Shown here in pieces: positions 1 to 6,499 of a stretch of DNA of 14,482 nt. Below the pieces are notes generated by a model. That model was not told the origin of the DNA. It did no database searches and saw only the letters and a program-made list of their open reading frames with translations. This DNA is from Kiritimatiellia bacterium (GTDB lineage Bacteria > Verrucomicrobiota > Kiritimatiellia > JAAZAB01), in assembly GCA_018400335.1 (NCBI GenBank), contig JAGYMT010000010.1:1-14482 (forward strand), read 5' to 3'. Numbering within the stretch: the first letter of the stretch is position 1; each line of letters begins with the position of its first letter. A program made the position numbers and the translations under genes.

Positions 1-30
1 CGGCCCGTCAGAGAGTGTTTATGCGCGAGA

Positions 31-891
31 TCAGGCGAGTCGCCTGTGCTCCAGCACGGGGATTCGCGCGCGTGTTCCGGCCAGTTCGGCGGGGTCGAGT
101 TTGGCCGTGATAACGCATTCCTCGCCACCCGCCCGGCACAGAACTTCCCCCCAGGGTCCGGCTATAATGCTGTGGCCGTGGCTCGCGATGCCGGTGAAGG
201 GATTGCTCCCGCATTGATCCGGCGCCGCGATGAATGCCTGGTTCTCGATGGCCCTGGCCCTGACGAGCGTCTCCCAGTGGTCAACCCCCGTCTTCTGCGT
301 GAAGTTCGACGGAACAAAGAAGAGGTGCGCGCCCAGGCCGGCGTAATGCCGGAACAGCTCCGGGAACCGCAGGTCATAGCAGACGGCCAATCCGCACTTC
401 CAGCCCTCGATTTCCGCGGTCACAGGATCGTTGCCGGCCTCGTAGACGTCGCGCTCCCGCACGACCTGTCCGTTGCCCAGTCTGGCCTCGAAGAGGTGGA
501 TCTTCCTGTACGCGGCCGCGATTCCGCCCGAACGGTTAATCAGCAGACTGGTGTTGTAGTGCCGCGCGCCGTCCTTCTCAATCAGGCTGCCGGCGAGGAC
601 CCAGGAGCCGGTGCGCCGCGCGAGGGCGCGCAGCCATTTCACTATCAGCCCGTCCTCCAGGCCGGATACTTCAGTCGTGCCGGGGGGCGTCACTCCAAGC
701 GGCTCGGCGGCGGAGCGGTAATCGTCATCGCTGCCGCGCACGGCGAACACCTCGGGAAAGGCGATCAGGTCCGAAGGCGGCGCCGCCAGAAGCAGCGGTT
801 CAAGCCGCGCAAGGTTTTCGGCGACGTCCCGGCCAGCGCTGTTCTGCGCTATTGATACGACCAGCGGCGAGGATGGCAAGATTGTTTTCAT
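31..891 (-). CDS. Nitrilase-superfamily carbon-nitrogen hydrolase (omega-amidase/Nit2-like)
   Basis: A cytoplasmic amidase of the carbon-nitrogen hydrolase family, about 286 residues from the ATG at 891. The Glu-Lys-Cys triad is visible: Glu47 in AFPEVFAVRG, Lys130 in YRKIHLFEARL and Cys171 in LAVCYDLRFPELFR. The block HWETLVRARAIENQAF is also typical of the family. Length and motif spacing match Nit1/Nit2/omega-amidase-type enzymes, which hydrolyse small omega-amides such as alpha-ketoglutaramate; the real substrate cannot be read from sequence. An in-frame GTG at 909 would add six residues, but the ATG is preferred because a promoter-like -10 lies only 8 nt upstream of it and no Shine-Dalgarno sequence is present. 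The gene is divergent from the toxin-antitoxin-like pair. Family assignment is firm, substrate is open. Confidence 0.9.
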   Translation of the reverse strand: MKTILPSSPLVVSIAQNSAGRDVAENLARLEPLLLAAPPSDLIAFPEVFAVRGSDDDYRSAAEPLGVTPPGTTEVSGLEDGLIVKWLRALARRTGSWVLAGSLIEKDGARHYNTSLLINRSGGIAAAYRKIHLFEARLGNGQVVRERDVYEAGNDPVTAEIEGWKCGLAVCYDLRFPELFRHYAGLGAHLFFVPSNFTQKTGVDHWETLVRARAIENQAFIAAPDQCGSNPFTGIASHGHSIIAGPWGEVLCRAGGEECVITAKLDPAELAGTRARIPVLEHRRLA

Positions 892-899
892 TAAAGTCA

Positions 900-928
900 A
901 TATTAGCACAAGGCGAGCCGAGCGTCAA
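900..928 (-). promoter_or_regulatory. Sigma-70-like promoter for the nitrilase gene, possibly leaderless
   Basis: Read on the minus strand, TTGACG (928-923) is followed after exactly 17 nt by TAATAT (905-900), preceded by TGC as in extended -10 promoters. The expected transcription start, about 7 nt past the -10, falls at 891-893, that is on or next to the A of the ATG at 891. No ribosome binding site is present, which agrees with a leaderless message. Prediction from sequence only. Confidence 0.5.
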
Positions 929-944
929 TACGACAATCAAGAAG

Positions 945-956
945 TGCAATATTGCA
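945..956. promoter_or_regulatory. Perfect 12-bp palindrome TGCAATATTGCA, possible operator
   Basis: A perfect 12-bp inverted repeat sits in the divergent intergenic region, 60 bp upstream of the DUF4258 gene and 17 bp upstream of the nitrilase -35. Toxin-antitoxin operons are commonly autoregulated through palindromes, so this is a candidate operator. The antitoxin-like partner here lacks an obvious DNA-binding domain, so the regulator would have to be another protein. Function is inferred. Confidence 0.35.
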
Positions 957-1015
957 TAACGATGGACATTGAAGATGTCTTGTCAATGGGGATGATTTAG
1001 TGTAGGCATTTATCC

Positions 1016-1333
1016 ATGTTGGATCAGAAAAGCATCGTTAAGTCAATCATTGCAGGCAGCATTGTCTGGCGAAGACATTCCCTTGAAAGAATGCTGAGAA
1101 GGGATATTTCAAGACACGACGTCTTAAAGGTTCTGCGGAAAGGCGAACAAATCGAAGATTACCCCGCGGATTTTCCTTTGCCGTCCGGACTGTTCTATGG
1201 TAACATATGCTCAAGAACGTTACATGTTGTGGCGGCAATGGATGACGCAACGGGAATTATTTATATTATCAGCGCGTATGAGCCTGATGAGCAGCATTTT
1301 AAGAGGGATTTGAAGACACGGAGGATAAACTGA
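1016..1333 (+). CDS. DUF4258 domain protein, putative toxin of a type II TA-like pair
   Basis: A basic 105-residue protein with the DUF4258 pattern: RHSLERMLRRDIS near residues 20-32 (His21, Arg25), then GEQIEDYP near 43-50, LHVVAAMDD near 69-77 and the closing IIYIISAYEPD near 81-91. DUF4258 proteins are often encoded directly upstream of a YgiT/MqsA-type zinc-finger protein and are thought to resemble RelE/MqsR-like RNase toxins. The next gene here is such a protein, and the stop codon overlaps its ATG by one base (TGATG at 1331-1335), so translation is probably coupled. The Shine-Dalgarno is weak (TAGG at 1003-1006). Toxin activity is inferred from family and context. Confidence 0.75.
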   Translation: MLDQKSIVKSIIAGSIVWRRHSLERMLRRDISRHDVLKVLRKGEQIEDYPADFPLPSGLFYGNICSRTLHVVAAMDDATGIIYIISAYEPDEQHFKRDLKTRRIN

Positions 1334-1557
1334 TGAAATGTGCCATCTGTGGCGGAAAAGCAAGAACAGGTAAGACCACAATTAGTGTTGATACTGGAGC
1401 CGGTGTGGTGGTGATTCGTGATGTGCCTGCATTTATTTGCAGTCACTGCGGCGAAGAATGGTTGACTGATCGTTCCGCACAGAAGGTGGAACTCCTGGTG
1501 TCACGTGCAAAACGAGCAAAAACACAGATCGAGGTCGTTGCAATGGCATCGGTTTGA
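1333..1557 (+). CDS. YgiT-type zinc-finger protein, putative antitoxin (MqsA N-domain-like)
   Basis: A 74-residue protein with two CxxC knuckles, Cys3/Cys6 (CAIC) and Cys36/Cys39 (CSHC), matching the zinc-binding N-terminal domain of MqsA/YgiT antitoxins. The phrase VVVIRDVPAFICSHCGEEW is characteristic. In full-length MqsA (about 130 residues) a C-terminal helix-turn-helix binds DNA; that domain is absent here. The last 25 residues are a short, basic, probably helical tail. Such short forms are common next to DUF4258 genes. It likely binds and neutralises the upstream protein. The RHS debris begins soon after its stop, so the pair lies at the edge of an accessory block. Confidence 0.75.
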   Translation: MKCAICGGKARTGKTTISVDTGAGVVVIRDVPAFICSHCGEEWLTDRSAQKVELLVSRAKRAKTQIEVVAMASV

Positions 1558-1744
1558 GCTGGACACAATGACGCAGGTGGTCGCCGCGTGTCGGTCGTCC
1601 AGACCGGCGTGGCCTTCGAGCCGGTCGGCGACATGTTCAATCTGTACGAGTATGCGGCATCTGAAGTTCATCCGCATTCCGAGGCACGCAAAGTGTGCCC
1701 TCGGAACAACACCCGGAGCGAAGTCGCGGACGCAGTGCGATATT

Positions 1745-1776
1745 CCCGCCCATATCTCCGAAATGTTGGCGGGCAG
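1745..1776 (+). repeat. Palindromic hairpin repeat, copy 1 of a tandem pair
   Basis: A 32-bp unit that folds as CCCGCC/GGCGGG (1745-1750 with 1768-1773), CAT/ATG (1751-1753 with 1763-1765) with a TT bulge at 1766-1767, an A-A mismatch, TC/GA and a TCC loop. It is identical to the unit at 1778. The repeat period is 33 bp, so the RHS reading frame stays open and encodes RPYLRNVGGQ twice. Confidence 0.85.
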
Positions 1777-1777
1777 C

Positions 1778-1809
1778 CCCGCCCATATCTCCGAAATGTT
1801 GGCGGGCAG
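1778..1809 (+). repeat. Palindromic hairpin repeat, copy 2 of a tandem pair
   Basis: Identical over 32 bp to 1745-1776 and separated from it by a single C. It folds in the same way (1778-1783 with 1801-1806). In frame it encodes RPYLRNVGGQV. Confidence 0.85.
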
Positions 1810-1985
1810 GTCGGTAGCAACACGAACGACACAAGCGAGCCCGTCGGCCTCCAGGATTGGTCCTACGCTTACGATAACATCGGGAACCGCACCGGCACGA
1901 CCAAGGCGAACGCCGCAGCCGATTGCACCGCCAACGCATTGAATCAATACACGGAAAGATCAGTCCCGGATTCCTCTGACATCAT

Positions 1986-2020
1986 CCGCCCATATTCAGT
2001 AGAAAATGTTGGCGGACAAG
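1986..2020 (+). repeat. Divergent third copy of the palindromic hairpin repeat
   Basis: Shares the outer stem CCGCC/GGCGG (1986-1990 with 2011-2015), CAT/ATG (1991-1993 with 2006-2008), the TT bulge (2009-2010) and the A-A mismatch with the tandem pair. The apical part is longer by 3 nt: TTC/GAA with an AGTA loop instead of TC/GA with TCC. The change keeps the RHS frame open (RPYSVENVGGQVGS). Confidence 0.75.
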
Positions 2021-2119
2021 TAGGTTCCGCCGAAACCAACGTCACCGTCACGGTCAACACCAACGCCGCCACCCGTCAAGACTACTGGTATTACCGTCTG
2101 GGCGTGGATAACCTCTCCA

Positions 2120-2464
2120 GCCACCAACATTGTACCTCGAATAGTCTGCACGAATTCAGTCTTCGATTTCGGCGTTATCGCCGGAGGCGAACCCGTCGAA
2201 CATGACTTCATTCTCGCCAATCCGGGCTCGTTACCCCTCGATATATCAGAAGTGAGGGCATGTTGCGGCGCTTCCGCCGCACTCTCGACCAACATCGTTC
2301 AGCCCGGCTCGAACACTATTCTTCGCATATTGCTGGCCGCGCCCGGCGGCTCCGTCAAGATCAACAAGAGCATTTACGTCCACTCGAACGATCCGACCTC
2401 CCCAATCCTTCAGCTCAAGCTCAAGGGGGAAATCGTCCGTGATGGCGCTTCCTTCAAACCGTGA
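2120..2464 (+). pseudogene. DUF1573-domain fragment without a start codon
   Basis: In the frame ending at the stop at 2464, FDFGVIAGGEPVEHDF (from 2162) begins a DUF1573 domain that continues through LANPGSLPLDISEVRACCG, IVQPGSNTILRI and ends with IYVHSNDPTSPILQLKLKG. This is the normal order of conserved blocks for the family, an immunoglobulin-like fold common in secreted or periplasmic proteins. The frame is open only back to a TAG at 2021, and no ATG, GTG or TTG precedes the domain (the first is a GTG at 2252, inside it). It is therefore a 3' fragment of a larger gene, joined to the RHS fragment in a shifted frame. The domain call is good; expression is unlikely. Confidence 0.7.
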
Positions 2465-2917
2465 TCCCAATGCGGCTTGAACCCGCAACCCGACTCGAGC
2501 AGCTTCCGGGCGCGTGCGCGAATATCGTCGAATTCCGATTCGAGAGCGATGAGATGTCCGCCAAAGGCTGCCGAAAAGCATTCTCGCTCGTGGTCCTTCT
2601 CTTCTATTTTCTATTTTTTGTTCAGGATCACGCCCCGACTCTCCAAGAGGTCGGGGCAACGGGGGACGCACGCGTTCCCTGATGGAAGACCGGGGAGTCC
2701 GGACATCTTGCACCTGATCGCAGATGTGCCCGTGCGCATGGCGCCAGGAAATATTGACAAGTGTATGGCTTCATGGCACAAGTATGCACGCCTGATAACA
2801 ACTTGGCGCTCAACAGCGGCGTTCCACCACGGACAGGCCAAGCCGTCGCACTCCAAAACAAACACGCAATAGCAACACCTACGGAACTGACTTGGCCGGG
2901 GGCAGACGAAAGATATC
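2465..2917. other. Intergenic accessory debris without a recognisable gene
   Basis: About 450 bp with no reading frame that I can assign to a family on either strand. It contains a T-rich stretch (about 2597-2622), two closely spaced GC hairpins (2632-2657 and 2663-2679) and the left half of a nested inverted-repeat structure (from 2794). It separates the RHS/DUF1573 remnants from the ppdK promoter. Confidence 0.5.
2632..2657. repeat. GC-rich hairpin
   Basis: GCCCCGAC (2632-2639) pairs perfectly with GTCGGGGC (2650-2657). A further CTC/GAG pair lies inside, closing a CAA loop with one bulged T. No T-run follows on either strand, so it does not look like a standard intrinsic terminator. A second, weaker hairpin (GGGACG with CGTTCCC, bulged) follows at 2663-2679. 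Confidence 0.6.
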
Positions 2918-2943
2918 TTGACAGGGCTTTGAGACTTGTTATC
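2794..2943. repeat. Nested inverted repeats, attC-like in layout
   Basis: Three arms nest over 150 bp: GATAACAA (2794-2801) with TTGTTATC (2936-2943), CTCAA (2809-2813) with TTGAG (2929-2933), and GGCCAAG (2836-2842) with CTTGGCC (2891-2897). The left end, GATAACAACTTGGCGCTCAA, recalls the left end of integron attC sites, but the core does not match the GTTRRRY consensus. No integrase is in the window. It may be a decayed attC, another folded element, or chance. Confidence 0.3.
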
Positions 2944-2945
2944 GT
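2918..2945 (+). promoter_or_regulatory. Sigma-70-like promoter for ppdK
   Basis: A perfect -35 TTGACA (2918-2923) is followed after 16 nt by TATCGT (2940-2945), four of six matches to the -10 consensus. The start would be near 2951, giving a leader of about 57 nt before the ATG at 3008. A perfect 10-bp palindrome, AAGATATCTT (2910-2919), overlaps the -35 and could be a repressor site. Confidence 0.5.
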
Positions 2946-3007
2946 AATCTTTCATTCTTTTCAGCAGTGCATGATTTAACGGTTAACAAGAACAGGGAGG
3001 CATGGAA

Positions 3008-5821
3008 ATGGCGAAGAAGCAGGCGAAGAAGCAGGTGAAGGGTAAGGCGGCGAAAAAGGCTAAAATTGTGAAGAAAACCCCGGCAAAGGCGAAATCAAAG
3101 GCGAATAAGTACGTCTATCTGTTCGGCGCCGGCAAGGGCTATACCGAGGGCAGGGCGGAGATGAAGAACCTGCTTGGCGGCAAGGGCGCTAACCTTGCCG
3201 AGATGTGCAAGATAGGTCTGCCGGTTCCCGCCGGCTTCAGCGTCACCACGGAATGCTGCACCGACTTCTTCAAGAACGGGATGAAATATCCGGGCAGCGT
3301 GAGGAAGGAAGTTGAGATCGCCCTTGCTAAAACGGAGAAGCAGATGGGCATGAAGTTCGGCGATCCCAAGAACCCGTTGCTCGTCTCCGCCCGGTCCGGC
3401 GCGCGCAAGTCCATGCCCGGCATGATGGAAACGGTTCTCAATATAGGGCTTTGCTCGAGAACCATCCCGGGGCTCATCGAGAAGACCGGCAATCCGCGCT
3501 TCGTATACGACGCATACCGCCGGCTGATAATGATGTATTCCGATGTCGTCATGGAAAAGGCGGAGGGCGTTATTCCGGCTGAGGGCAAGGGGATAAGGGT
3601 GCAGCTCGACAATCTCATGACCGATATGAAGAAAGCCAGGGGCGTTGAGAAGGATACGGACCTCGGCGCCGATGATCTGAAACAGCTCAGTGACGAATTT
3701 AAGGCGCGCGTTCAGTCCGTCCTCGGTCAACCCTTTCCGGACGATCCCGTCAAGCAGCTTTGGGGCGGCATAGGCGCCGTGTTTAAGAGCTGGAACGGCA
3801 AGCGCGCGATAAGTTACCGCAGGATCGAGGGCATTCCGGACGAGTGGGGCACGGCGGTGAATGTTCAGGCCATGGTGTTCGGCAACATGGGCGAATCTTC
3901 CGCAACGGGCGTTGCTTTCAGCCGTAATCCGGCGACGGGCGAGCACAAGTTCTACGGCGAGTGGCTTGTGAATGCCCAGGGCGAGGACGTGGTGGCGGGC
4001 ACCAGGACCCCCAATCCTCTCAACGAGTCCACCAAGAACGATCAGAACAGGCATCTCGCGTCGCTCGAGACGGCCATGCCGCGGGTCTACACCCAGCTTG
4101 ACAACCACCAGAAGGCGCTTGAGCGGCATTACCGCGACATGCAGGATATCGAGTTCACCATCCAGGAAGGCAAGCTCTACATCCTGCAGTGCAGGGTGGG
4201 CAAGCGCACCGGAACAGCGGCCCTGAACATGGCCATGGATATGCTGGCTGAGAAGCTGATCAAGGAATCTGATGCGGTGCTGCGTCTGCAGCCCGCGCAG
4301 CTTGATGAGCTGCTGCATCCGATCATTGATCCGGGTCCGGAGAAGTCGGCCACGGTCATTGCGAAGGGCCTTCCTGCGGGTCCGGGCGGAGCAGTGGGCC
4401 GCGTGGTCTTCACATCGCAAGACGCCGTGGAGTGGGCCAAGAGGGGCGAGAAGACAATCCTCGTGCGCGAAGAGACAAACCCGGAGGACGTGGAGGGGAT
4501 GCAGGCTTCGCAGGCTATTCTCACGGCGCGCGGCGGCATGACGAGCCACGCGGCGCTCGTCGCCCGCGGCTGGGGTAAGTGCTGCGTGGTCGGAGCCGCA
4601 ATGATCCACGTGGACTCAGCCGGCAAGAAAATGACGATCGGGGGCAAGGCGTTCGAAGAGGGCGCCACCGTTACGGTGAACGGAACGAAGGGCACGGTCT
4701 ACGAGGGCGAGCTTCCCATGATGGACGCCACCGAGAATCCGCGCTTCCAGAAGTTCATGAAGATCGTGGACAAGTTCAGGACGCTCGGCGTGCGCGCGAA
4801 TGCCGACACGCCGGACGACGCGAAGAACGCCCGTGCGTTCGGCGCCGAGGGTATAGGGCTGTTCAGAACCGAGCACATGTTCTACGGCAAGGGCAGCGAT
4901 CAGCCGCTCTTCCTGCTGCGCAAGATGATCCTGAGCAACACGACGGCGGAGCGCAGGGCCGTGCTTGACCAGTTGTTCCCGTTCGTCAAGGAATCAATCA
5001 AGGGCACGCTGAAGGCAATGAATGGCATGCCGGTCACGATCCGCCTGCTGGATCCGCCGCTGCACGAGTTCGTTCCGAAGGACGAGCAGAAACAGCGCGA
5101 GCTGGCTGAGGGGCTGGGCATCAGCGTGGACGAGGTTCGGAAGCGGGGCGACCAGCTCCACGAGTCGAATCCCATGATGGGCCATCGCGGCGTACGGCTC
5201 GGCATCACCTATCCCGAGGTTACGGAGATGCAGGTCCGCGCGATCCTTGAGGCGGCCGTCGAGCTCAACAAGGGCGCGAAGAAGTGCAAGCCGGAGATCA
5301 TGATCCCCGTTACGTGCGACGCCAGGGAGCTGACCGACCAGAAGGCGATATGCGCGAAGGTCTATCGCGAGGTGTGCGCCAAGGCGAACGTGAAGAGCAT
5401 TCCGCACATGATCGGCACCATGATCGAGATACCGCGCGCCTGCCTCACGGCGGACAGGATGGCCGAGGAGGCCGAGTTCTTCTCGTTCGGCACGAACGAT
5501 CTCACCCAGATGGGCTTCGGATTCAGCCGCGACGATATCGGCGGGTTCATGAACGAGTATCTGGAGAAGAAGATTATACCCGCTGACCCGTTCCAGACGA
5601 TTGACCAGGAGGGGATTGGCCAGCTGGTTCAGATGGCTGTTGAGAGAGGGCGCAAGACGCGGAAGGATCTTAAGATCGGTATCTGCGGCGAACAGGGCGG
5701 CGATCCCGCTTCAGTGGAGTTCTGTTTCAAGTCGGGACTCAACTATGTGAGCTGCAGCCCGTTCCGCGTCCCCATTGCCCGGCTCGCGGCGGCACATTCC
5801 GCGCTTGGCGCGAAGAAATAG
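3008..5821 (+). CDS. ppdK: Pyruvate, phosphate dikinase
   Basis: Interconverts pyruvate + ATP + Pi and PEP + AMP + PPi, used for gluconeogenesis or PPi-linked glycolysis. The 937-residue protein has all family blocks: GGKGANLAEM near residue 55, SARSGARKSMPGMM (127-140) in the ATP-grasp domain, the phosphohistidine motif GGMTSHAALVARG with His514, and a PEP/pyruvate-binding C-terminal barrel with GHRGVRLG (725), GTNDLTQM (828) and the catalytic Cys893 in GICGEQGGDP. The ATG at 3008 is preferred over that at 3002 because AGGGAGG (2994-3000) lies 7 nt from it but only 1 nt from the earlier one. The first ~35 residues are an extra Lys/Ala-rich tail absent from most family members (usually 870-900 aa). 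A promoter precedes it and a GC hairpin follows. Confidence 0.97.
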   Translation: MAKKQAKKQVKGKAAKKAKIVKKTPAKAKSKANKYVYLFGAGKGYTEGRAEMKNLLGGKGANLAEMCKIGLPVPAGFSVTTECCTDFFKNGMKYPGSVRKEVEIALAKTEKQMGMKFGDPKNPLLVSARSGARKSMPGMMETVLNIGLCSRTIPGLIEKTGNPRFVYDAYRRLIMMYSDVVMEKAEGVIPAEGKGIRVQLDNLMTDMKKARGVEKDTDLGADDLKQLSDEFKARVQSVLGQPFPDDPVKQLWGGIGAVFKSWNGKRAISYRRIEGIPDEWGTAVNVQAMVFGNMGESSATGVAFSRNPATGEHKFYGEWLVNAQGEDVVAGTRTPNPLNESTKNDQNRHLASLETAMPRVYTQLDNHQKALERHYRDMQDIEFTIQEGKLYILQCRVGKRTGTAALNMAMDMLAEKLIKESDAVLRLQPAQLDELLHPIIDPGPEKSATVIAKGLPAGPGGAVGRVVFTSQDAVEWAKRGEKTILVREETNPEDVEGMQASQAILTARGGMTSHAALVARGWGKCCVVGAAMIHVDSAGKKMTIGGKAFEEGATVTVNGTKGTVYEGELPMMDATENPRFQKFMKIVDKFRTLGVRANADTPDDAKNARAFGAEGIGLFRTEHMFYGKGSDQPLFLLRKMILSNTTAERRAVLDQLFPFVKESIKGTLKAMNGMPVTIRLLDPPLHEFVPKDEQKQRELAEGLGISVDEVRKRGDQLHESNPMMGHRGVRLGITYPEVTEMQVRAILEAAVELNKGAKKCKPEIMIPVTCDARELTDQKAICAKVYREVCAKANVKSIPHMIGTMIEIPRACLTADRMAEEAEFFSFGTNDLTQMGFGFSRDDIGGFMNEYLEKKIIPADPFQTIDQEGIGQLVQMAVERGRKTRKDLKIGICGEQGGDPASVEFCFKSGLNYVSCSPFRVPIARLAAAHSALGAKK

Positions 5822-5873
5822 CGGCCCCGGAGCGCGATAGGCGCAGGGTGAGAGCTGCAGGCGCGTTTTGAAT

Positions 5874-5901
5874 CCGCGCCCGCCTTTCCGGGCGGGCGCG
5901 G
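5874..5901 (+). terminator. Strong GC hairpin after ppdK, possible terminator
   Basis: CCGCGCCCGCC (5874-5884) pairs perfectly over 11 bp with GGCGGGCGCGG (5891-5901) around a 6-nt loop, 52 bp past the ppdK stop. Only a short GGTTT follows, so the U-tract is poor. It probably separates ppdK from the gsp cluster, as a weak terminator or an mRNA 3'-end stabiliser. Confidence 0.55.
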
Positions 5902-5998
5902 GGTTTGCGCTTTGTCGTCGGCCGTCGGGCCGAGTCCGTTCCATTGCGGCCGCCCGGCGCCGGGTTCGCCGCCGCTGCGCGGCCCGCGGAGGCTTGTG

Positions 5999-6499
5999 AT
6001 GAAAAACTTTCCGGCCAGGTCGAGCGCGGCATTCACGCTCATCGAGCTTCTCATGGTGCTGATCCTGATCAGCATCATGCTGGGAATAGCATCGCCTTTC
6101 CTCCTCCGCTCGATCCAGGGTCACAGGCTCACCACCGCGGCGCGCACGCTGACCACCGTGGCGCGCTATGCGAGGAGCATGGCGCTCCTGAAGCAGAGCG
6201 ACCTGGCGATTACCTTCAACGTGGACACGGGACATATAGACCTCGTTTCCTCCAATACCACCCTGCCGCGCTTCTCCCGCATGGTGAAGGGAGTGACACT
6301 CGCCTACGTTGAAGTGGATGGTCTCGACGGGCCAACCACGGAGGGAGTCTGCACGGTCCGGTATTCCAGGACCGGCGTCTGCACGCCGTTTTCGGCAAAG
6401 GTAATTGACCGCGCGGGAAACTACGTGGTTGTCAAGGTTGACGCATTGTCCAGCGTGAGAGCGATAAAATATGGAGCAGATCAAGCAGCGGCGCAATAA
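5999..6499 (+). CDS. gspH: Minor pseudopilin, GspH/FimT family
   Basis: A 166-residue type II secretion pseudopilin. A basic leader is followed by FTLIELLMVLILISIM, the class III prepilin signal, with cleavage expected after Ala11 and the conserved Glu at +5 (Glu16). Position -1 is Ala, where Gly is usual. After the membrane helix comes a GspH-like globular part ending in NYVVVKVDALSSVRAIKYG. The start at 5999 is supported by GGAGG at 5988-5992, 6 nt upstream; upstream in-frame starts (from 5912) lack this and would give an over-long leader. It would sit at the pseudopilus in the inner membrane/periplasm. The 3' end overlaps the next gene by 29 nt. Major pseudopilin GspG is a less likely identity because GspG has a different, shorter C-terminal domain. 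Confidence 0.85.
   Translation: MKNFPARSSAAFTLIELLMVLILISIMLGIASPFLLRSIQGHRLTTAARTLTTVARYARSMALLKQSDLAITFNVDTGHIDLVSSNTTLPRFSRMVKGVTLAYVEVDGLDGPTTEGVCTVRYSRTGVCTPFSAKVIDRAGNYVVVKVDALSSVRAIKYGADQAAAQ

Larger units (their letters stand above)
1588..2118 (+). pseudogene. RHS/YD-repeat protein fragment with embedded palindromic elements
   Basis: The open frame 1588-2205 contains a clear RHS signature, WSYAYDNIGNRTGTT followed by TANALNQYTER (about 1855-1965), and continues with NVTVTVN and YWYYRLGVDNLSS (about 2038-2118), both usual in RHS proteins of PVC-type bacteria. Full RHS proteins run to a thousand or more residues with many repeats; only about 90 recognisable residues remain. The first 50 codons show no RHS features. 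Palindromic repeat units interrupt the fragment in frame at 1745-1809 and 1986-2020. After about 2118 the RHS similarity stops, and a DUF1573 sequence takes over in a different frame. I read it as a decayed gene fragment, not a functional protein. Confidence 0.7.

Noticed and set aside
46..855. A long plus-strand open frame opposite the nitrilase
   Set aside because: The minus strand encodes an intact enzyme with its full catalytic triad; the plus-strand product has no recognisable domain.
1745..1809. Direct repeats considered as a minimal CRISPR array
   Set aside because: The two 32-bp repeats are separated by a single base, leaving no spacer, and no cas gene is present.
1588..2205. RHS fragment considered as a polymorphic toxin or immunity system
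   Set aside because: Only about 90 RHS-like residues remain, there is no core-domain boundary motif or toxin tip, and it runs into a different gene fragment out of frame.
2611..2955. A 114-codon minus-strand open frame in the scar region
   Set aside because: The product is Cys/Arg-rich without family resemblance, and it runs across the ppdK promoter and the hairpins.
3095..4609. A 504-codon open frame antisense to ppdK
   Set aside because: It lies entirely within the strongly conserved ppdK gene, has no family motifs, and is the usual by-product of GC-rich codon use on the opposite strand.
5905..5998. Possible promoter for the gsp cluster between ppdK and gspH
   Set aside because: The stretch is very GC-rich and I could not find a convincing -35/-10 pair; the cluster may rely on readthrough or on a non-sigma-70 promoter.
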